Below are positions 23,637 to 32,195 of a DNA stretch of 64,000 nt, piece after piece (the stretch's first letter is position 1; each line of letters opens with the position of its first letter). The DNA is from Streptomyces sp. NBC_00433 (lineage in GTDB: Bacteria > Actinomycetota > Actinomycetes > Streptomycetales > Streptomycetaceae). The notes below the pieces were generated by a model. That model searched no databases, was not told where the DNA came from, and saw nothing but the letters and a program-made list of their open reading frames with translations. Made by a program: the position numbers and the translations under genes. The stretch covers positions 6,943,501 through 7,007,500 of the forward strand of contig CP107926.1 of NCBI GenBank assembly GCA_036015235.1, read 5' to 3'.

Positions 23637-25610
23637 ATGGGTGTCACACGCCGGGCGCTACTGCAGACCGCGATTGCGGTGACTGCAACGGGAGCGGTGG
23701 GGGCCACGCAGACAGCGCTGGCCGGCAACGCTTTTGCGGCCAGTTCACCGGGTGACGTTGTGGGCAAGATCACGGTGGGGTATCAGGGGTGGTTTGCGTG
23801 TATTGGTGATGGTGCGCCCATTGACGCGTGGTGGCACTGGAGTGCCAACGCCGGGCAGGCGCCGTCGCCGTCGAACACCACGATCGTGGCGTGGCCGGAT
23901 GTGCGGGACTACGCGAAGACGTATCAGACGGGGTATGCGGCGCTGGGGAACGGGCAGCCGGCGAAGCTGTTCTCGTCGTACGACCAGCAGACGGTCGACA
24001 CGCACTTCCTGTGGCTGCAGCAGAACAACATCGACACCGCGGCGCTCCAGCGCTTCAACCCCACCGGCGGGGAGGGCCCGACCCGGGACGCGATGGCGGT
24101 GAAGGTGCGCAGCGCCGCGGAGAGCCACGGGCGGAAGTTCTACATCATGTACGACGTCTCGGACTGGACGACCATGCAGTCGGACATCAAGGCCGACTGG
24201 ACGAACAAGATGAAGGCGTACACCGCGTCGTCGGCGTACGCGGTGCAGAACGGCAGGCCTGTCGTGTGCATCTGGGGCTTCGGCTTCGCCGACAACCAGC
24301 GCCCCTTCAGCGCCGCCGCGTGCCTGGACGTCGTCAACTGGTTCAAGGACCAGGGGTGTTACGTGATCGGCGGGGTGCCGACCTGGTGGCGTACCGGCGA
24401 CCGGGACTCGCGCGCCGGGTTCTCCGACGTCTACCACGCCTTCCACATGATCAGCCCGTGGATGGTCGGCCGGATCGGCAGCGCCGCCGACGCCGACAAC
24501 TTCCACAACGTGGCCACCGTGCCCGACATGGCCGAGTGCGCCGCCCACGGCATCGACTACCAGCCCTGCGTCCTGCCCGGCACCCTCAACCTGCGCCAGC
24601 GCTCCCACGGCGACTTCATGTGGCGGCAGTTCTACAACATGGTCAGGGCCGGCGTGCAGGGCATCTACATCTCGATGTTCGACGAGTACAACGAGGGCAA
24701 CCAGATCGCCAAGACCGCCGAGACCCAGGCCTGGATGCCCACCGACTCCGGCCTCCTCGCCCTCGACGAGGACGGCACCGCCTGCTCCGCCGACTACTAC
24801 CTCCGCCTCACCGGCGACGGCGGCCGCCTGCTCAAAGGCCAGATCGCCCTCACCGCCACCCGCCCCACCCAGCCGGTCGTCAGCGGCGGCGGCGACACCG
24901 CACCGCCGACCGCCCCCGGCTCCCTGCACTCCACCGGCCACACCGACACCACCGTCGCCCTGGCCTGGACCGCGTCCACCGACAATGTCGGCGTCGCCGG
25001 CTACCGCGTCCTGCGGGTCAGCGGCGGCACCAGCACCCAGGTCGGCGCCACCTCGGGCACCGCCTTCACCGTCACCGGCCTCACCCCCGCCACCGCCTAC
25101 ACCTTCGACGTAGTGGCCCTCGACGCGACAGGCAACGCGTCGTCGCCCTCCAACCAGGTCACCGTCACCACCGACGCGACCTCCTCCACCACCGACCTGG
25201 CCCTGCACAAGGCGACCTCGGAGAGCAGCCACACCCAGAACTACGGCTCCGGCAACGCCGTCGACGGCGACCAGAACTCGTACTGGGAGAGCGCCAACAA
25301 CGCCTTCCCGCAGTGGCTCCAGGTCGACCTGGGCGGCGCCACCACGGTCAAGCGGATCGTGGTCGACCTGCCGCCGGCCACCGCCTGGGCCACCCGCAGC
25401 CAGACCATCGCGGTCCAGGGCAGCACCGACGGCGGCACCTTCAGCACCCTGCTGGCCGCCGGCGCCCACACCTTCGACCCGGCCACCGGCAACACCTCGA
25501 CGCTCACCCTGTCCAGCGCCGCGACCACCCGCTACGTCCGGCTGGTCTTCACCGCCAACACCGGCTGGCCGGCCGGCCAGGCGTCCGGCGTGCACGTCTA
25601 CAACGCTTGA
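23637..25610 (+). CDS. Secreted GH71/GH99-like glycosidase with FN3 and F5/8C (CBM32-like) domains
   Basis: 657 residues. The ATG at 23637 follows GGAGGAG. The N-terminus has a twin-arginine signal ('VTRRALLQTAIAV'), with cleavage likely after 'NAFA'. The catalytic part (about 40-400) resembles GH71/99-like enzymes: 'GYQGWFACIGDGAPIDAWWH', 'FYIMYDVSDWTTM', 'GIYISMFDEYNEGNQIAKT'. A fibronectin type III module follows ('PPTAPGSLHSTGHTDTT...GYRVLRV', about 430-515) and then a discoidin/F5-8C sugar-binding module ('GNAVDGDQNSYWES', about 525-657). It probably attacks alpha-glycans or alpha-mannan outside the cell. Codon use is less G/C-biased over the first 250 bases of the mature enzyme than in the rest. 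Confidence 0.85.
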   Translation: MGVTRRALLQTAIAVTATGAVGATQTALAGNAFAASSPGDVVGKITVGYQGWFACIGDGAPIDAWWHWSANAGQAPSPSNTTIVAWPDVRDYAKTYQTGYAALGNGQPAKLFSSYDQQTVDTHFLWLQQNNIDTAALQRFNPTGGEGPTRDAMAVKVRSAAESHGRKFYIMYDVSDWTTMQSDIKADWTNKMKAYTASSAYAVQNGRPVVCIWGFGFADNQRPFSAAACLDVVNWFKDQGCYVIGGVPTWWRTGDRDSRAGFSDVYHAFHMISPWMVGRIGSAADADNFHNVATVPDMAECAAHGIDYQPCVLPGTLNLRQRSHGDFMWRQFYNMVRAGVQGIYISMFDEYNEGNQIAKTAETQAWMPTDSGLLALDEDGTACSADYYLRLTGDGGRLLKGQIALTATRPTQPVVSGGGDTAPPTAPGSLHSTGHTDTTVALAWTASTDNVGVAGYRVLRVSGGTSTQVGATSGTAFTVTGLTPATAYTFDVVALDATGNASSPSNQVTVTTDATSSTTDLALHKATSESSHTQNYGSGNAVDGDQNSYWESANNAFPQWLQVDLGGATTVKRIVVDLPPATAWATRSQTIAVQGSTDGGTFSTLLAAGAHTFDPATGNTSTLTLSSAATTRYVRLVFTANTGWPAGQASGVHVYNA

Positions 25611-25631
25611 CCGGAGCGCGCCCCCCGCACA

Positions 25632-25674
25632 GCGGCGGTACGGCCGAGACGCCATCCCCCGGCCGTACCGCCGC
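25632..25674. terminator. Bidirectional terminator
   Basis: Perfect 15-bp arms (25632-25646 and 25660-25674) with a 13-base loop between convergent genes. Confidence 0.8.
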
Positions 25675-25707
25675 CGCGCCACCCCTCCCGAACCGCCTCG
25701 GTTCGGC

Positions 25708-27300
25708 TCAGCGCAGGATGCCCGCCTCCCTGGCGGCCTTCAGCCAGGACGGGAATTCGGTGAGGACGCGGTCGTACAGATCGGCGTCCGACAGCGTCGC
25801 GATGTCGTCCACGGCGAAGAAGCCGACATTGTCCACCCGGCGGCCGCCCATCGTGTCGAAGCGCTCCAGGATGCCGTAGTTCGACTGGCCCAGGCCCACG
25901 AACTGCCAGAAGATCGGCTCCTCCACCGCCGCCCGCAACTGCTGCTCGATCTCCGCGTTGCGGTGCACACCGCCGTCGGAGAAGAAGAGGACGAAGGTCG
26001 GCTCCCGCGAAGGCGCCGCGCGCACGAAGTCCCGCACCTGCGCGATGACCTTCTGCTCCTCGTTCTGGATGCCGACCGCCCGCATGTCGACCTGGCCGGG
26101 CTGCAGCCCGCGCGGCGGCTTCTTGCGGCGGCCGAAGAGCACCAGCTCGCCGATCCGCACGTGCAGCGCGATCCAGCCCGGCAGGTCGCCCAGCGTCAGC
26201 TCCGGCAGCCGGGCCGGGTTGCTGGCGAAGGTCCAGGCCTGCATCGTGCCGTCGCTCGCCAGTTGGGCCGCGACCGCCGCCATCCGCTCCACCACACCGG
26301 CGACCACACCGCCCGCGTACAGCTTCGCCATCGAGCCGGAGGCGTCGAGCACCAGCACGATACGGGCGGTGGCGCCCTCGGCGCCGTGCTTGCGCAGGCT
26401 CACCGCGACCTGCTCCTTGCGCAGCGACAGGCGCTTGCGCATGTCGACGGGCAGGTTCTCCTCGCCTTTGACCATGCGGGGGGCGCCGGTGGGAGCGGGG
26501 GCCGGCGCGGGGGCGGGGGCCGGGGCTCCGTAGGGGTTTCCGTACGCGGGGGGCGGCGGCAGCGGTGCCGCCGGGCCCGTGGGCGGGGGCGGCGGGTACG
26601 CGTTCGGGCCCGTGCCCGGCGGCGGGTACGCGGAGGGCGGCGGCGCGGCCGGGTAGGCGGGCGGGGCCGACGGGGGCGGGGGAGCCGGCCGCTGGTAGAC
26701 CGGGGGAGCGGGCGGCGGGGTGACGGGCCGCGGCGCCGCGGGAGTGTGCGCGGCGGTGTTGTCCTCGTCCACCGTGATCCCGAAGTCCGTCGCGAGGCCC
26801 GCGAGCCCGGCCGCGTAGCCCTGCCCGATCGCCCGGAAGCGCCAGCCGCCGTCCCGCCGGTAGAGCTCGCCGCCGACCAGCGCGGTCTCGGTCGCCGCCG
26901 TGAAGTCGAAGTGCGCCAGCTCCTCGCCGGAAGCGGCGTCCACCAGCCGCAGCCCGAGCCCGGACAGCGCGCCGAAGGTCCCGGTGTCCACGGACGCGGC
27001 CAGCACCACCCGGTCGACCACCGCTTCGAGCCCGGCGAGGTCCACCTCGACGGCGTCGGTCACGGTGCCGCCCGCGGCGCCCTGCTTGCCCATGTGGCGC
27101 ACCGCGCCCGAGGCGTGCCGCGGCTGGTTGTAGAAGACGAAGTCGTCGTCGCCGCGCACCTTCCCGTCCCGGGTCAGCAGCAGCGCGGACGCGTCCGGGT
27201 CCGTCCCCCCGGGCGGACCCGCGGTCCAGGTCAGCACCACCCGTACGGCGGAGGTGGTGACCGGTGTGTTGGCACCCTTGCTCAGCGGCTTCGACGTCAT
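25708..27300 (-). CDS. TerD-vWA stress protein (TerF-like)
   Basis: 530 residues. Residues about 1-190 are a TerD domain ('GANTPV', 'DDDFVFYNQPRH', 'FTAATETALVGGELYRRDGGWRF'), the Ca-binding fold of tellurite-resistance proteins. Then comes a Pro/Ala/Gly-rich linker (about 195-280) and a von Willebrand A domain with the MIDAS 'LVLDASGSM' (about 310-320) and 'LFFSDGGVHRN'. Such proteins occur in Ter/stress-response systems linked to membrane stress; the exact function is unknown. ATG 27300 starts at the TerD N-terminus. No other ter genes are in the window. Confidence 0.87.
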   Translation of the reverse strand: MTSKPLSKGANTPVTTSAVRVVLTWTAGPPGGTDPDASALLLTRDGKVRGDDDFVFYNQPRHASGAVRHMGKQGAAGGTVTDAVEVDLAGLEAVVDRVVLAASVDTGTFGALSGLGLRLVDAASGEELAHFDFTAATETALVGGELYRRDGGWRFRAIGQGYAAGLAGLATDFGITVDEDNTAAHTPAAPRPVTPPPAPPVYQRPAPPPPSAPPAYPAAPPPSAYPPPGTGPNAYPPPPPTGPAAPLPPPPAYGNPYGAPAPAPAPAPAPTGAPRMVKGEENLPVDMRKRLSLRKEQVAVSLRKHGAEGATARIVLVLDASGSMAKLYAGGVVAGVVERMAAVAAQLASDGTMQAWTFASNPARLPELTLGDLPGWIALHVRIGELVLFGRRKKPPRGLQPGQVDMRAVGIQNEEQKVIAQVRDFVRAAPSREPTFVLFFSDGGVHRNAEIEQQLRAAVEEPIFWQFVGLGQSNYGILERFDTMGGRRVDNVGFFAVDDIATLSDADLYDRVLTEFPSWLKAAREAGILR

Positions 27301-27428
27301 GGCGCAAGTCTGCCCCGCCGCACCGGGGTCCGCCGAGCGTTTCACCGGTCCGGATCGCGGGCAAATCCGCGCATTCCGCCCGCCTGCCGCGTCCCCCCGG
27401 CTGCCGCCGCCCGCAATAGGCTGGGGCC

Positions 27429-27818
27429 ATGCAGTCGTACACCATCGGCCAGGCCGCCCGCCTGCTCGGCGTCAGCCCGGACACCGCCCGCCGCTGGGCC
27501 GACGCGGGCCGGGTCGCCACCCACCGCGACGACGCGGGCCGCCGGCTGATCGAGGGCCGCGACCTGGCCGCCTTCGCCGTCGAGATCGCCCACACCGACG
27601 ACGCGGAGGCCTCGACTACATCGGTGCGCAACGCCTTCCCGGGCATCGTGACCGCCGTCAAACTCGGCGACGTCGCCGCCCAGGTCGAGATCCAGGCCGG
27701 CCCGCACCGGCTGGTCTCGCTGGTCACCCGCGAGGCCGTCGAGGAGTTGGGCCTGGAGGTCGGCGCGGAGGCCGTCGCCCGGGTGAAGTCCACCAGCGTG
27801 CACATCGACCGCGTCTGA
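27429..27818 (+). CDS. Helix-turn-helix/TOBE molybdate-binding protein
   Basis: 129 residues: an N-terminal MerR/excisionase-like helix-turn-helix ('YTIGQAARLLGVSPDTARRW') and a C-terminal TOBE domain ('RNAFPGIVTAVKLGDVAAQVE') that binds molybdate or tungstate oxyanions. Likely a molybdenum-responsive regulator or storage protein; no molybdate transporter gene is adjacent. It is convergent with the Fpg/Nei gene (11 bp gap). Confidence 0.87.
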   Translation: MQSYTIGQAARLLGVSPDTARRWADAGRVATHRDDAGRRLIEGRDLAAFAVEIAHTDDAEASTTSVRNAFPGIVTAVKLGDVAAQVEIQAGPHRLVSLVTREAVEELGLEVGAEAVARVKSTSVHIDRV

Positions 27819-27829
27819 CGCCCCCGCGA

Positions 27830-28690
27830 CTACTTGAGCAGCCGCGACATCCGCCGGTCCGCCAGCGGCTTGCCGCCGGTCTGGCAGGTCGGGCAGTACT
27901 GCAGCGACGAGTCCCGATAGGACACCTCGCGGATGGTGTCCCCGCACACCGGGCACGGCTCGCCCCTGCGCCCGTGCACCCGCAGCCCGCTCTTCTTCTC
28001 CGCCTTCAGATCGCGCAAGGGCAGCCCTCGCGACCGCTCGACGGCGTCGGCCAGCGTCCTGCCCAGCACCTCGTACAGCCGCGCCACCTCGTCGGGCGTC
28101 ATCGCCGCCGCCAGCTTGAAGGGCGACATCTTCGCCGCGTGCAGGATCTCGTCGGAGTACGCGTTGCCGATGCCCGCGATCACGCTCTGGTCCCGCAGCA
28201 CCCCCTTGACCTGCCGCCGCTCACCGCGCAGCAGCCCCGCGAAGACCTCCTCCGTGAAGTCCGCGTCCAGCGGATCGGGCCCGAGCCGCGCGATCCCCGG
28301 CACCTCCCGCGGGTCCCGGACGACATAGACGGCCAGGTGCTTCTGCGACCCGGCCTCCGTCACGTCGAAGCCGCCCCCGCCCGCCATCCGCACCCGCAGC
28401 GCCAGCGGCCCCTTCCCGCCCTTCGGCGCCCCCTCGGCCATCTCGTCGTGCCACCGCACCCACCCCGCCCTGGCCAGGTGCATCACCAGATACAGCCCCT
28501 CGGCCTCCACCCCCAGGAACTTCCCGTACCGCCCCACCCCGCCGACCCGCCGCCCCTCCAGCTCCCCGACCCCCGGCTCGTACGTCTTCAGCGCGTGAAA
28601 CGCCACCGGATACATCCGCTCCACGGCCTCCCCGACGACCTGACCAGCAAGAAACCGCACCAACGACTCGACCTCAGGCAACTCCGGCAT
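27830..28690 (-). CDS. Fpg/Nei-family DNA glycosylase/AP lyase
   Basis: 286 residues. Starts 'MPELPEVES', giving the mature catalytic Pro and adjacent Glu of the Fpg/Nei family; the ATG at 28690 is therefore firm. An H2TH region ('QSVIAGIGNAYSDEILHAAKMSP') and a C-terminal zinc finger ('CPVCGDTIREVSYRDSSLQYC') are present. It removes oxidised bases and cuts the abasic site. This subtype is shared by many actinomycetes and differs from the classical MutM. Confidence 0.93.
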   Translation of the reverse strand: MPELPEVESLVRFLAGQVVGEAVERMYPVAFHALKTYEPGVGELEGRRVGGVGRYGKFLGVEAEGLYLVMHLARAGWVRWHDEMAEGAPKGGKGPLALRVRMAGGGGFDVTEAGSQKHLAVYVVRDPREVPGIARLGPDPLDADFTEEVFAGLLRGERRQVKGVLRDQSVIAGIGNAYSDEILHAAKMSPFKLAAAMTPDEVARLYEVLGRTLADAVERSRGLPLRDLKAEKKSGLRVHGRRGEPCPVCGDTIREVSYRDSSLQYCPTCQTGGKPLADRRMSRLLK

Positions 28691-28834
28691 GCCTTCAGTG
28701 TGCCCCTTTTCCACCGGTTACGTCAGCAGCGCTGCCCCGCCGAGGGCGGCCCCTTCCACCTGGTCCGGCCTCCCGACCCCCGCCCCGGGCGCGAGCCCCG
28801 CTGAAGCCGGACCGGCTCGTGCGCGAGCACAAAA

Positions 28835-28875
28835 CCGTGGGCCGCCGCTTCCAGGACGGAAGCGGCGGCCCACGG
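28835..28875 (-). terminator. glnA terminator
   Basis: Perfect 18-bp stem (28835-28852 with 28858-28875) and 5-base loop, 43 bp beyond the glnA stop. Confidence 0.9.
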
Positions 28876-28917
28876 ACGGCCCAGGAGAGCGGAGAGCCGC
28901 TCTGACCTGGGGTCTTC

Positions 28918-30327
28918 CTAGATGTCGAAGTACAGCTCGAACTCGTGCGGGTGCGGGCGGAGCTGGATCGGGGCGATTTCGTTGGTGCGCTTGAAATCGA
29001 TCCACGTCTCGATCAGGTCGGCGGTGAAGACGCCGCCGGCCTGGAGGTACTCGTTGTCGTTCTCCAGGGCGGTGAGCACGGCCGGGAGGGAGGTGGGGAC
29101 CTGGGGGACGCTCGCGTGCTCCTCGGGGGCGAGCTCGTAGAGGTCCTTGTCGATCGGCTCGGCCGGCTCGATCTTGTTCTTCACGCCGTCGAGGCCCGCG
29201 AGGAGGAGCGCGGAGAAGGCGAGGTAGGGGTTCGAGGACGGGTCCGGGGCGCGGAATTCGACGCGCTTGGCCTTGGGGTTGGAGCCCGTGATCGGGATGC
29301 GCATCGCGGCGGAGCGGTTGCGCTGCGAGTAGACCAGGTTGACCGGGGCCTCGAAGCCGGGGACCAGGCGGTGGTAGGAGTTCACCGTCGGGTTGGTGAA
29401 GGCCAGCAGAGACGGGGCGTGCTTGAGGATGCCGCCGATGTAGAAGCGGGCGGTGTCGGACAGGCCCGCGTAACCCTGCTCGTCGTAGAAGAGCGGGGTG
29501 CCGCCCTGCCAGAGCGACTGGTGGACGTGCATGCCGGAGCCGTTGTCACCGAAGATCGGCTTGGGCATGAAGGTCGCGGTCTTGCCGTTGCGCCAGGCGA
29601 CGTTCTTCACGATGTACTTGAAGAGCATCAGGTCGTCGGCGGCGGCAAGCAGCGTGTTGAACTTGTAGTTGATCTCGGCCTGGCCCGCGGTGCCGACCTC
29701 GTGGTGCTGGCGCTCGACCTGGAGGCCGGCCGCTTCGAGTTCGAGGCTGATCTCGGCGCGGAGGTCGGCGAAGTGGTCGACCGGCGGGGCCGGGAAGTAG
29801 CCGCCCTTGTAGCGGACCTTGTAGCCGCGGTTGTTCTCCAGCGCGCCGGTGTTCCAGGCGCCGGCCTCGGAGTCGATGTGGTAGAACGACTCGTTCGCGG
29901 AGGTCTGGAAGCGCACGTTGTCGAAGACGTAGAACTCCGCCTCCGGGCCGAAGTACGCGGTGTCCGCGATACCGGTCGACGTCAGGTACGCCTCGGCCTT
30001 CTTCGCCACGTTCCGCGGGTCGCGGCTGTACTGCTCGCCGGTGATCGGGTCGTGGATGAAGAAGTTGATGTTGAGCGTCTTGTCCCGGCGGAAGGGGTCC
30101 ACGCGAGCCGTGGACAGGTCGGCGCGCAGCGCCATGTCCGACTCGTGGATGGCCTGGAAGCCGCGGATGGACGAGCCGTCGAAGGCCAGTTCCTCGGTCG
30201 GGTCGAACGACGAGACCGGGACCGTGAAGTGCTGCATCACACCGGGCAGGTCGCAGAACCGGACGTCGACGAACTTGACGCCCTCGTCCGAGATGAACTT
30301 GTTGACGTCGTCGGCGTTCTGGAACAT
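28918..30327 (-). CDS. glnA: Glutamine synthetase type I, adenylylatable
   Basis: 469 residues, the dodecameric GSI-beta. 'FDGSSIRGFQ', 'YFGPEAEFYVFD', 'GDNGSGMHVHQSL' and 'NPTVNSYHRLVPGFEAPVN' are the metal, ammonia and ATP motifs. The adenylylation site is 'KDLYELAPEE': counting back from the C-terminus, its Tyr is residue 397, the classical position modified by GlnE (start of this window). The ATG at 30327 follows AGGAGG. A GlnR box lies about 100 bp upstream and a strong terminator follows, so the gene is monocistronic. Confidence 0.97.
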   Translation of the reverse strand: MFQNADDVNKFISDEGVKFVDVRFCDLPGVMQHFTVPVSSFDPTEELAFDGSSIRGFQAIHESDMALRADLSTARVDPFRRDKTLNINFFIHDPITGEQYSRDPRNVAKKAEAYLTSTGIADTAYFGPEAEFYVFDNVRFQTSANESFYHIDSEAGAWNTGALENNRGYKVRYKGGYFPAPPVDHFADLRAEISLELEAAGLQVERQHHEVGTAGQAEINYKFNTLLAAADDLMLFKYIVKNVAWRNGKTATFMPKPIFGDNGSGMHVHQSLWQGGTPLFYDEQGYAGLSDTARFYIGGILKHAPSLLAFTNPTVNSYHRLVPGFEAPVNLVYSQRNRSAAMRIPITGSNPKAKRVEFRAPDPSSNPYLAFSALLLAGLDGVKNKIEPAEPIDKDLYELAPEEHASVPQVPTSLPAVLTALENDNEYLQAGGVFTADLIETWIDFKRTNEIAPIQLRPHPHEFELYFDI

Positions 30328-30421
30328 CCAACTCCTCCTAGGCCCGGCCCCGCGGGTCGGGTTGGCGATCGAGGTGCAGCCAGTGCGGTGGCGCACACTG
30401 CCCTGACCTTAGGGATCAGGG

Positions 30422-30459
30422 ATTTCTCCAGCATGACCCATTTGTTTCGTAGACGTTAA
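30422..30459 (-). promoter_or_regulatory. GlnR box upstream of glnA
   Basis: Minus strand: TTAAC-N6-GAAAC-N6-GTCAT-N6-GAAAT (half-sites at 30459-30455, 30448-30444, 30437-30433, 30426-30422). This is the known GlnR arrangement of alternating gTnAc and GaAAc half-sites at 11-bp steps. Confidence 0.85.
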
Positions 30460-30524
30460 CCGCGACGCCGCCGGCGCCGCGCCCGCCCTGTGGGGCTGGG
30501 CCGTACGGGGGTTACCGTTAACGG

Positions 30525-30992
30525 GTGGACAAGAGGGAAGTAATCGGATCGTGGCTGTCGGGGCCCCGCGCGGCCGCCGAGCAGATGGGCGCGGAGTTCG
30601 GCTACCGGGGTGAGGGGCTCGGTCTGCCCCAGGACGGCCCCGGGTCCATCGCGCCGGTCGGCAGGCGGATCGCCGCACTGTTCATCGACTGGGTTCTCAG
30701 TGTGTTGATCGCATACGGTCTGATCGCGCACCGTGATCTGCACCAGGCGAACAACTGGGCGCTCGTCGTCTTCGCCGTGGTGAGCGTGATCAGTCTCGGA
30801 CTCGTCGGCTGCACACCGGGAAAGCTGATCATGCGCATCCGGGTCATCCAGGTGGACGGCAGCCGGCTCAGCCCGCTGGGCGCCGCACTGCGTACGCTGC
30901 TGCTGGTCCTGGTCGTCCCGGCCGTCGTCTTCGACCGCGACACCCGCGGCCTGCACGACAGGGCCGTCAAGTCCGTCCAGGTCCGTATCTGA
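30525..30992 (+). CDS. RDD-family membrane protein
   Basis: 155 residues. 'APVGRRIAALFIDWVLSVLIAYG' is the RDD signature (Arg-Asp pair in the first helix), followed by a second helix and 'GCTPGKLIMRIRVIQVDG' and 'RTLLLVLVVPAVVFDRDTRGLHDRA'. Function unknown, possibly transport or stress related. Divergent from glnA. GTG start at 30525. In related genomes it usually sits next to the DUF4191 gene (as I recall), but here an island separates them. Confidence 0.87.
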   Translation: MDKREVIGSWLSGPRAAAEQMGAEFGYRGEGLGLPQDGPGSIAPVGRRIAALFIDWVLSVLIAYGLIAHRDLHQANNWALVVFAVVSVISLGLVGCTPGKLIMRIRVIQVDGSRLSPLGAALRTLLLVLVVPAVVFDRDTRGLHDRAVKSVQVRI

Positions 30993-31065
30993 GGCGGGTC
31001 GGAAACGGAAGCGGGAGTCCGGCGACAACGCCCTGACCTCTGCATATGATGTTGAGAGTCGGCGG

Positions 31066-31347
31066 TCACCCCGATGCTCTGCCGACGTCCCGCTTGCGTT
31101 CGAGGACAACGATCGGGCAGTTGAGTGCTGCGGCGATCTTCAGGAGGTTGGCGGGGGTAGCGCTGCGCCAGCCGGACTCGATCTCGCCCATCAACTGCTC
31201 CGAAATGCCGATCTTGTCGGCGAGGGCGCGTTTGGTGAGCCCGGCTTTCTCCCGTGCCCAGGTGACGGCCTCCGGCTCCTGACGGAGCCTGCTCGGGCGG
31301 GTACGGGTACGGGTACGGGTGCGGGGCGCGGGCGCCATGGCGGTCAC
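31066..31347 (-). CDS. Small XRE-family helix-turn-helix regulator
   Basis: 93 residues. A basic N-terminus with four Arg-Thr pairs (encoded by GGGTAC hexamer repeats, 31297-31322) precedes a Cro/CI helix-turn-helix ('REKAGLTKRALADKIGISEQ'). GTG 31347 overlaps the stop of the ATPase gene as GTGA, favouring translational coupling; ATG 31338 is the alternative. It likely binds DNA and may partner the ATPase gene in regulation. Confidence 0.8.
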   Translation of the reverse strand: MTAMAPAPRTRTRTRTRPSRLRQEPEAVTWAREKAGLTKRALADKIGISEQLMGEIESGWRSATPANLLKIAAALNCPIVVLERKRDVGRASG

Positions 31348-32066
31348 CGGGCGGCCGTGGAGCTGAGCGTGCAGAGTGCCCAGACGCGTTTGCCGACGCC
31401 ATCGCGGTCGCTGACGCCCCACTGTCCGCCGGTCAGGGCATCCACCAAGGCGAGCCCCCTTCCGGTCTCCGCATCCACGGAGAGAGGCCCCAGCGGCGTG
31501 GGCCGGGCCGAGTCGGCGTCATGGACCTCGATACGCACTCCATTGGGCAGCCGCACGTACCGGGTCTCGATCAAGCTGTCATCCGGGACATCGGTGTGCC
31601 GAAGGGCGTTGGTGAACAGCTCGGACAGAACCAGTTCGGCGCTCTCCGCCACAGAGTCCAGATCCCACGCTGCCAGAACCCGGAGCAGATCGTGCCGGAC
31701 CTGCCCGACGAGCCGGGCGTCGTACGGCCACCGCCCTACATGGGGCGACCCCGCCGCCCCGGACAGGGCGGTGCCCTGCGCCTGCCGGCTGCGGATCACT
31801 CGCAGTACGTCGCCCAGCGCCTCGTGCAGCCGCCGCGCGGCGAAGCGCACCGCGCCCAGCTCGGACGCCGGATCGTCCAGCACGACCGGCGCCAGACCCC
31901 ACACCGACCGGGCCGACTCGAGCTGAGCGGCCTCTATCTCGTCGGCGAGCTGGGACAGGATCCCGGCGTCGCCGAGAAGCAGCGCGGGCCGCCCCTCGGG
32001 GCCATCCCATGGCAGGAGACGTAAAGTCGCGGACCCGGCGATGGCGTGGTCGGCGTGGTTGGGCAC
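31344..32066 (-). CDS. HATPase anti-sigma-like ATP-binding protein
   Basis: 240 residues. The C-terminal half is a GHKL ATPase of the RsbW/SpoIIAB-like type: N-box 'ELVLSELFTNALRH', then 'VEVHDADS'-type and 'GRGLALVDALTGGQWG' G-boxes. Such proteins bind anti-anti-sigma or sigma factors, or pair with XRE proteins in Streptomyces accessory loci. The N-terminal half is helical and unrecognised. The GTG at 32066 follows AGGGAG; an upstream TTG at 32108 has no site. Confidence 0.82.
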   Translation of the reverse strand: MPNHADHAIAGSATLRLLPWDGPEGRPALLLGDAGILSQLADEIEAAQLESARSVWGLAPVVLDDPASELGAVRFAARRLHEALGDVLRVIRSRQAQGTALSGAAGSPHVGRWPYDARLVGQVRHDLLRVLAAWDLDSVAESAELVLSELFTNALRHTDVPDDSLIETRYVRLPNGVRIEVHDADSARPTPLGPLSVDAETGRGLALVDALTGGQWGVSDRDGVGKRVWALCTLSSTAAR

Positions 32067-32195
32067 GGCGCGGCTCCCTGAGGCGTATCCGTCAGATGCG
32101 TGACTCAACGCTACGGACGGTGACCGTGCATCAACAGGCGCGGAACGTGGACCTCTGAGACCTCGTCACTATCCAAGGTGCACGGAGCGTGGTCC

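Noticed and set aside
31066..32066. XRE/ATPase pair as a toxin-antitoxin system
   Set aside because: The partner has a GHKL ATPase N-box and G-boxes rather than a toxin fold.
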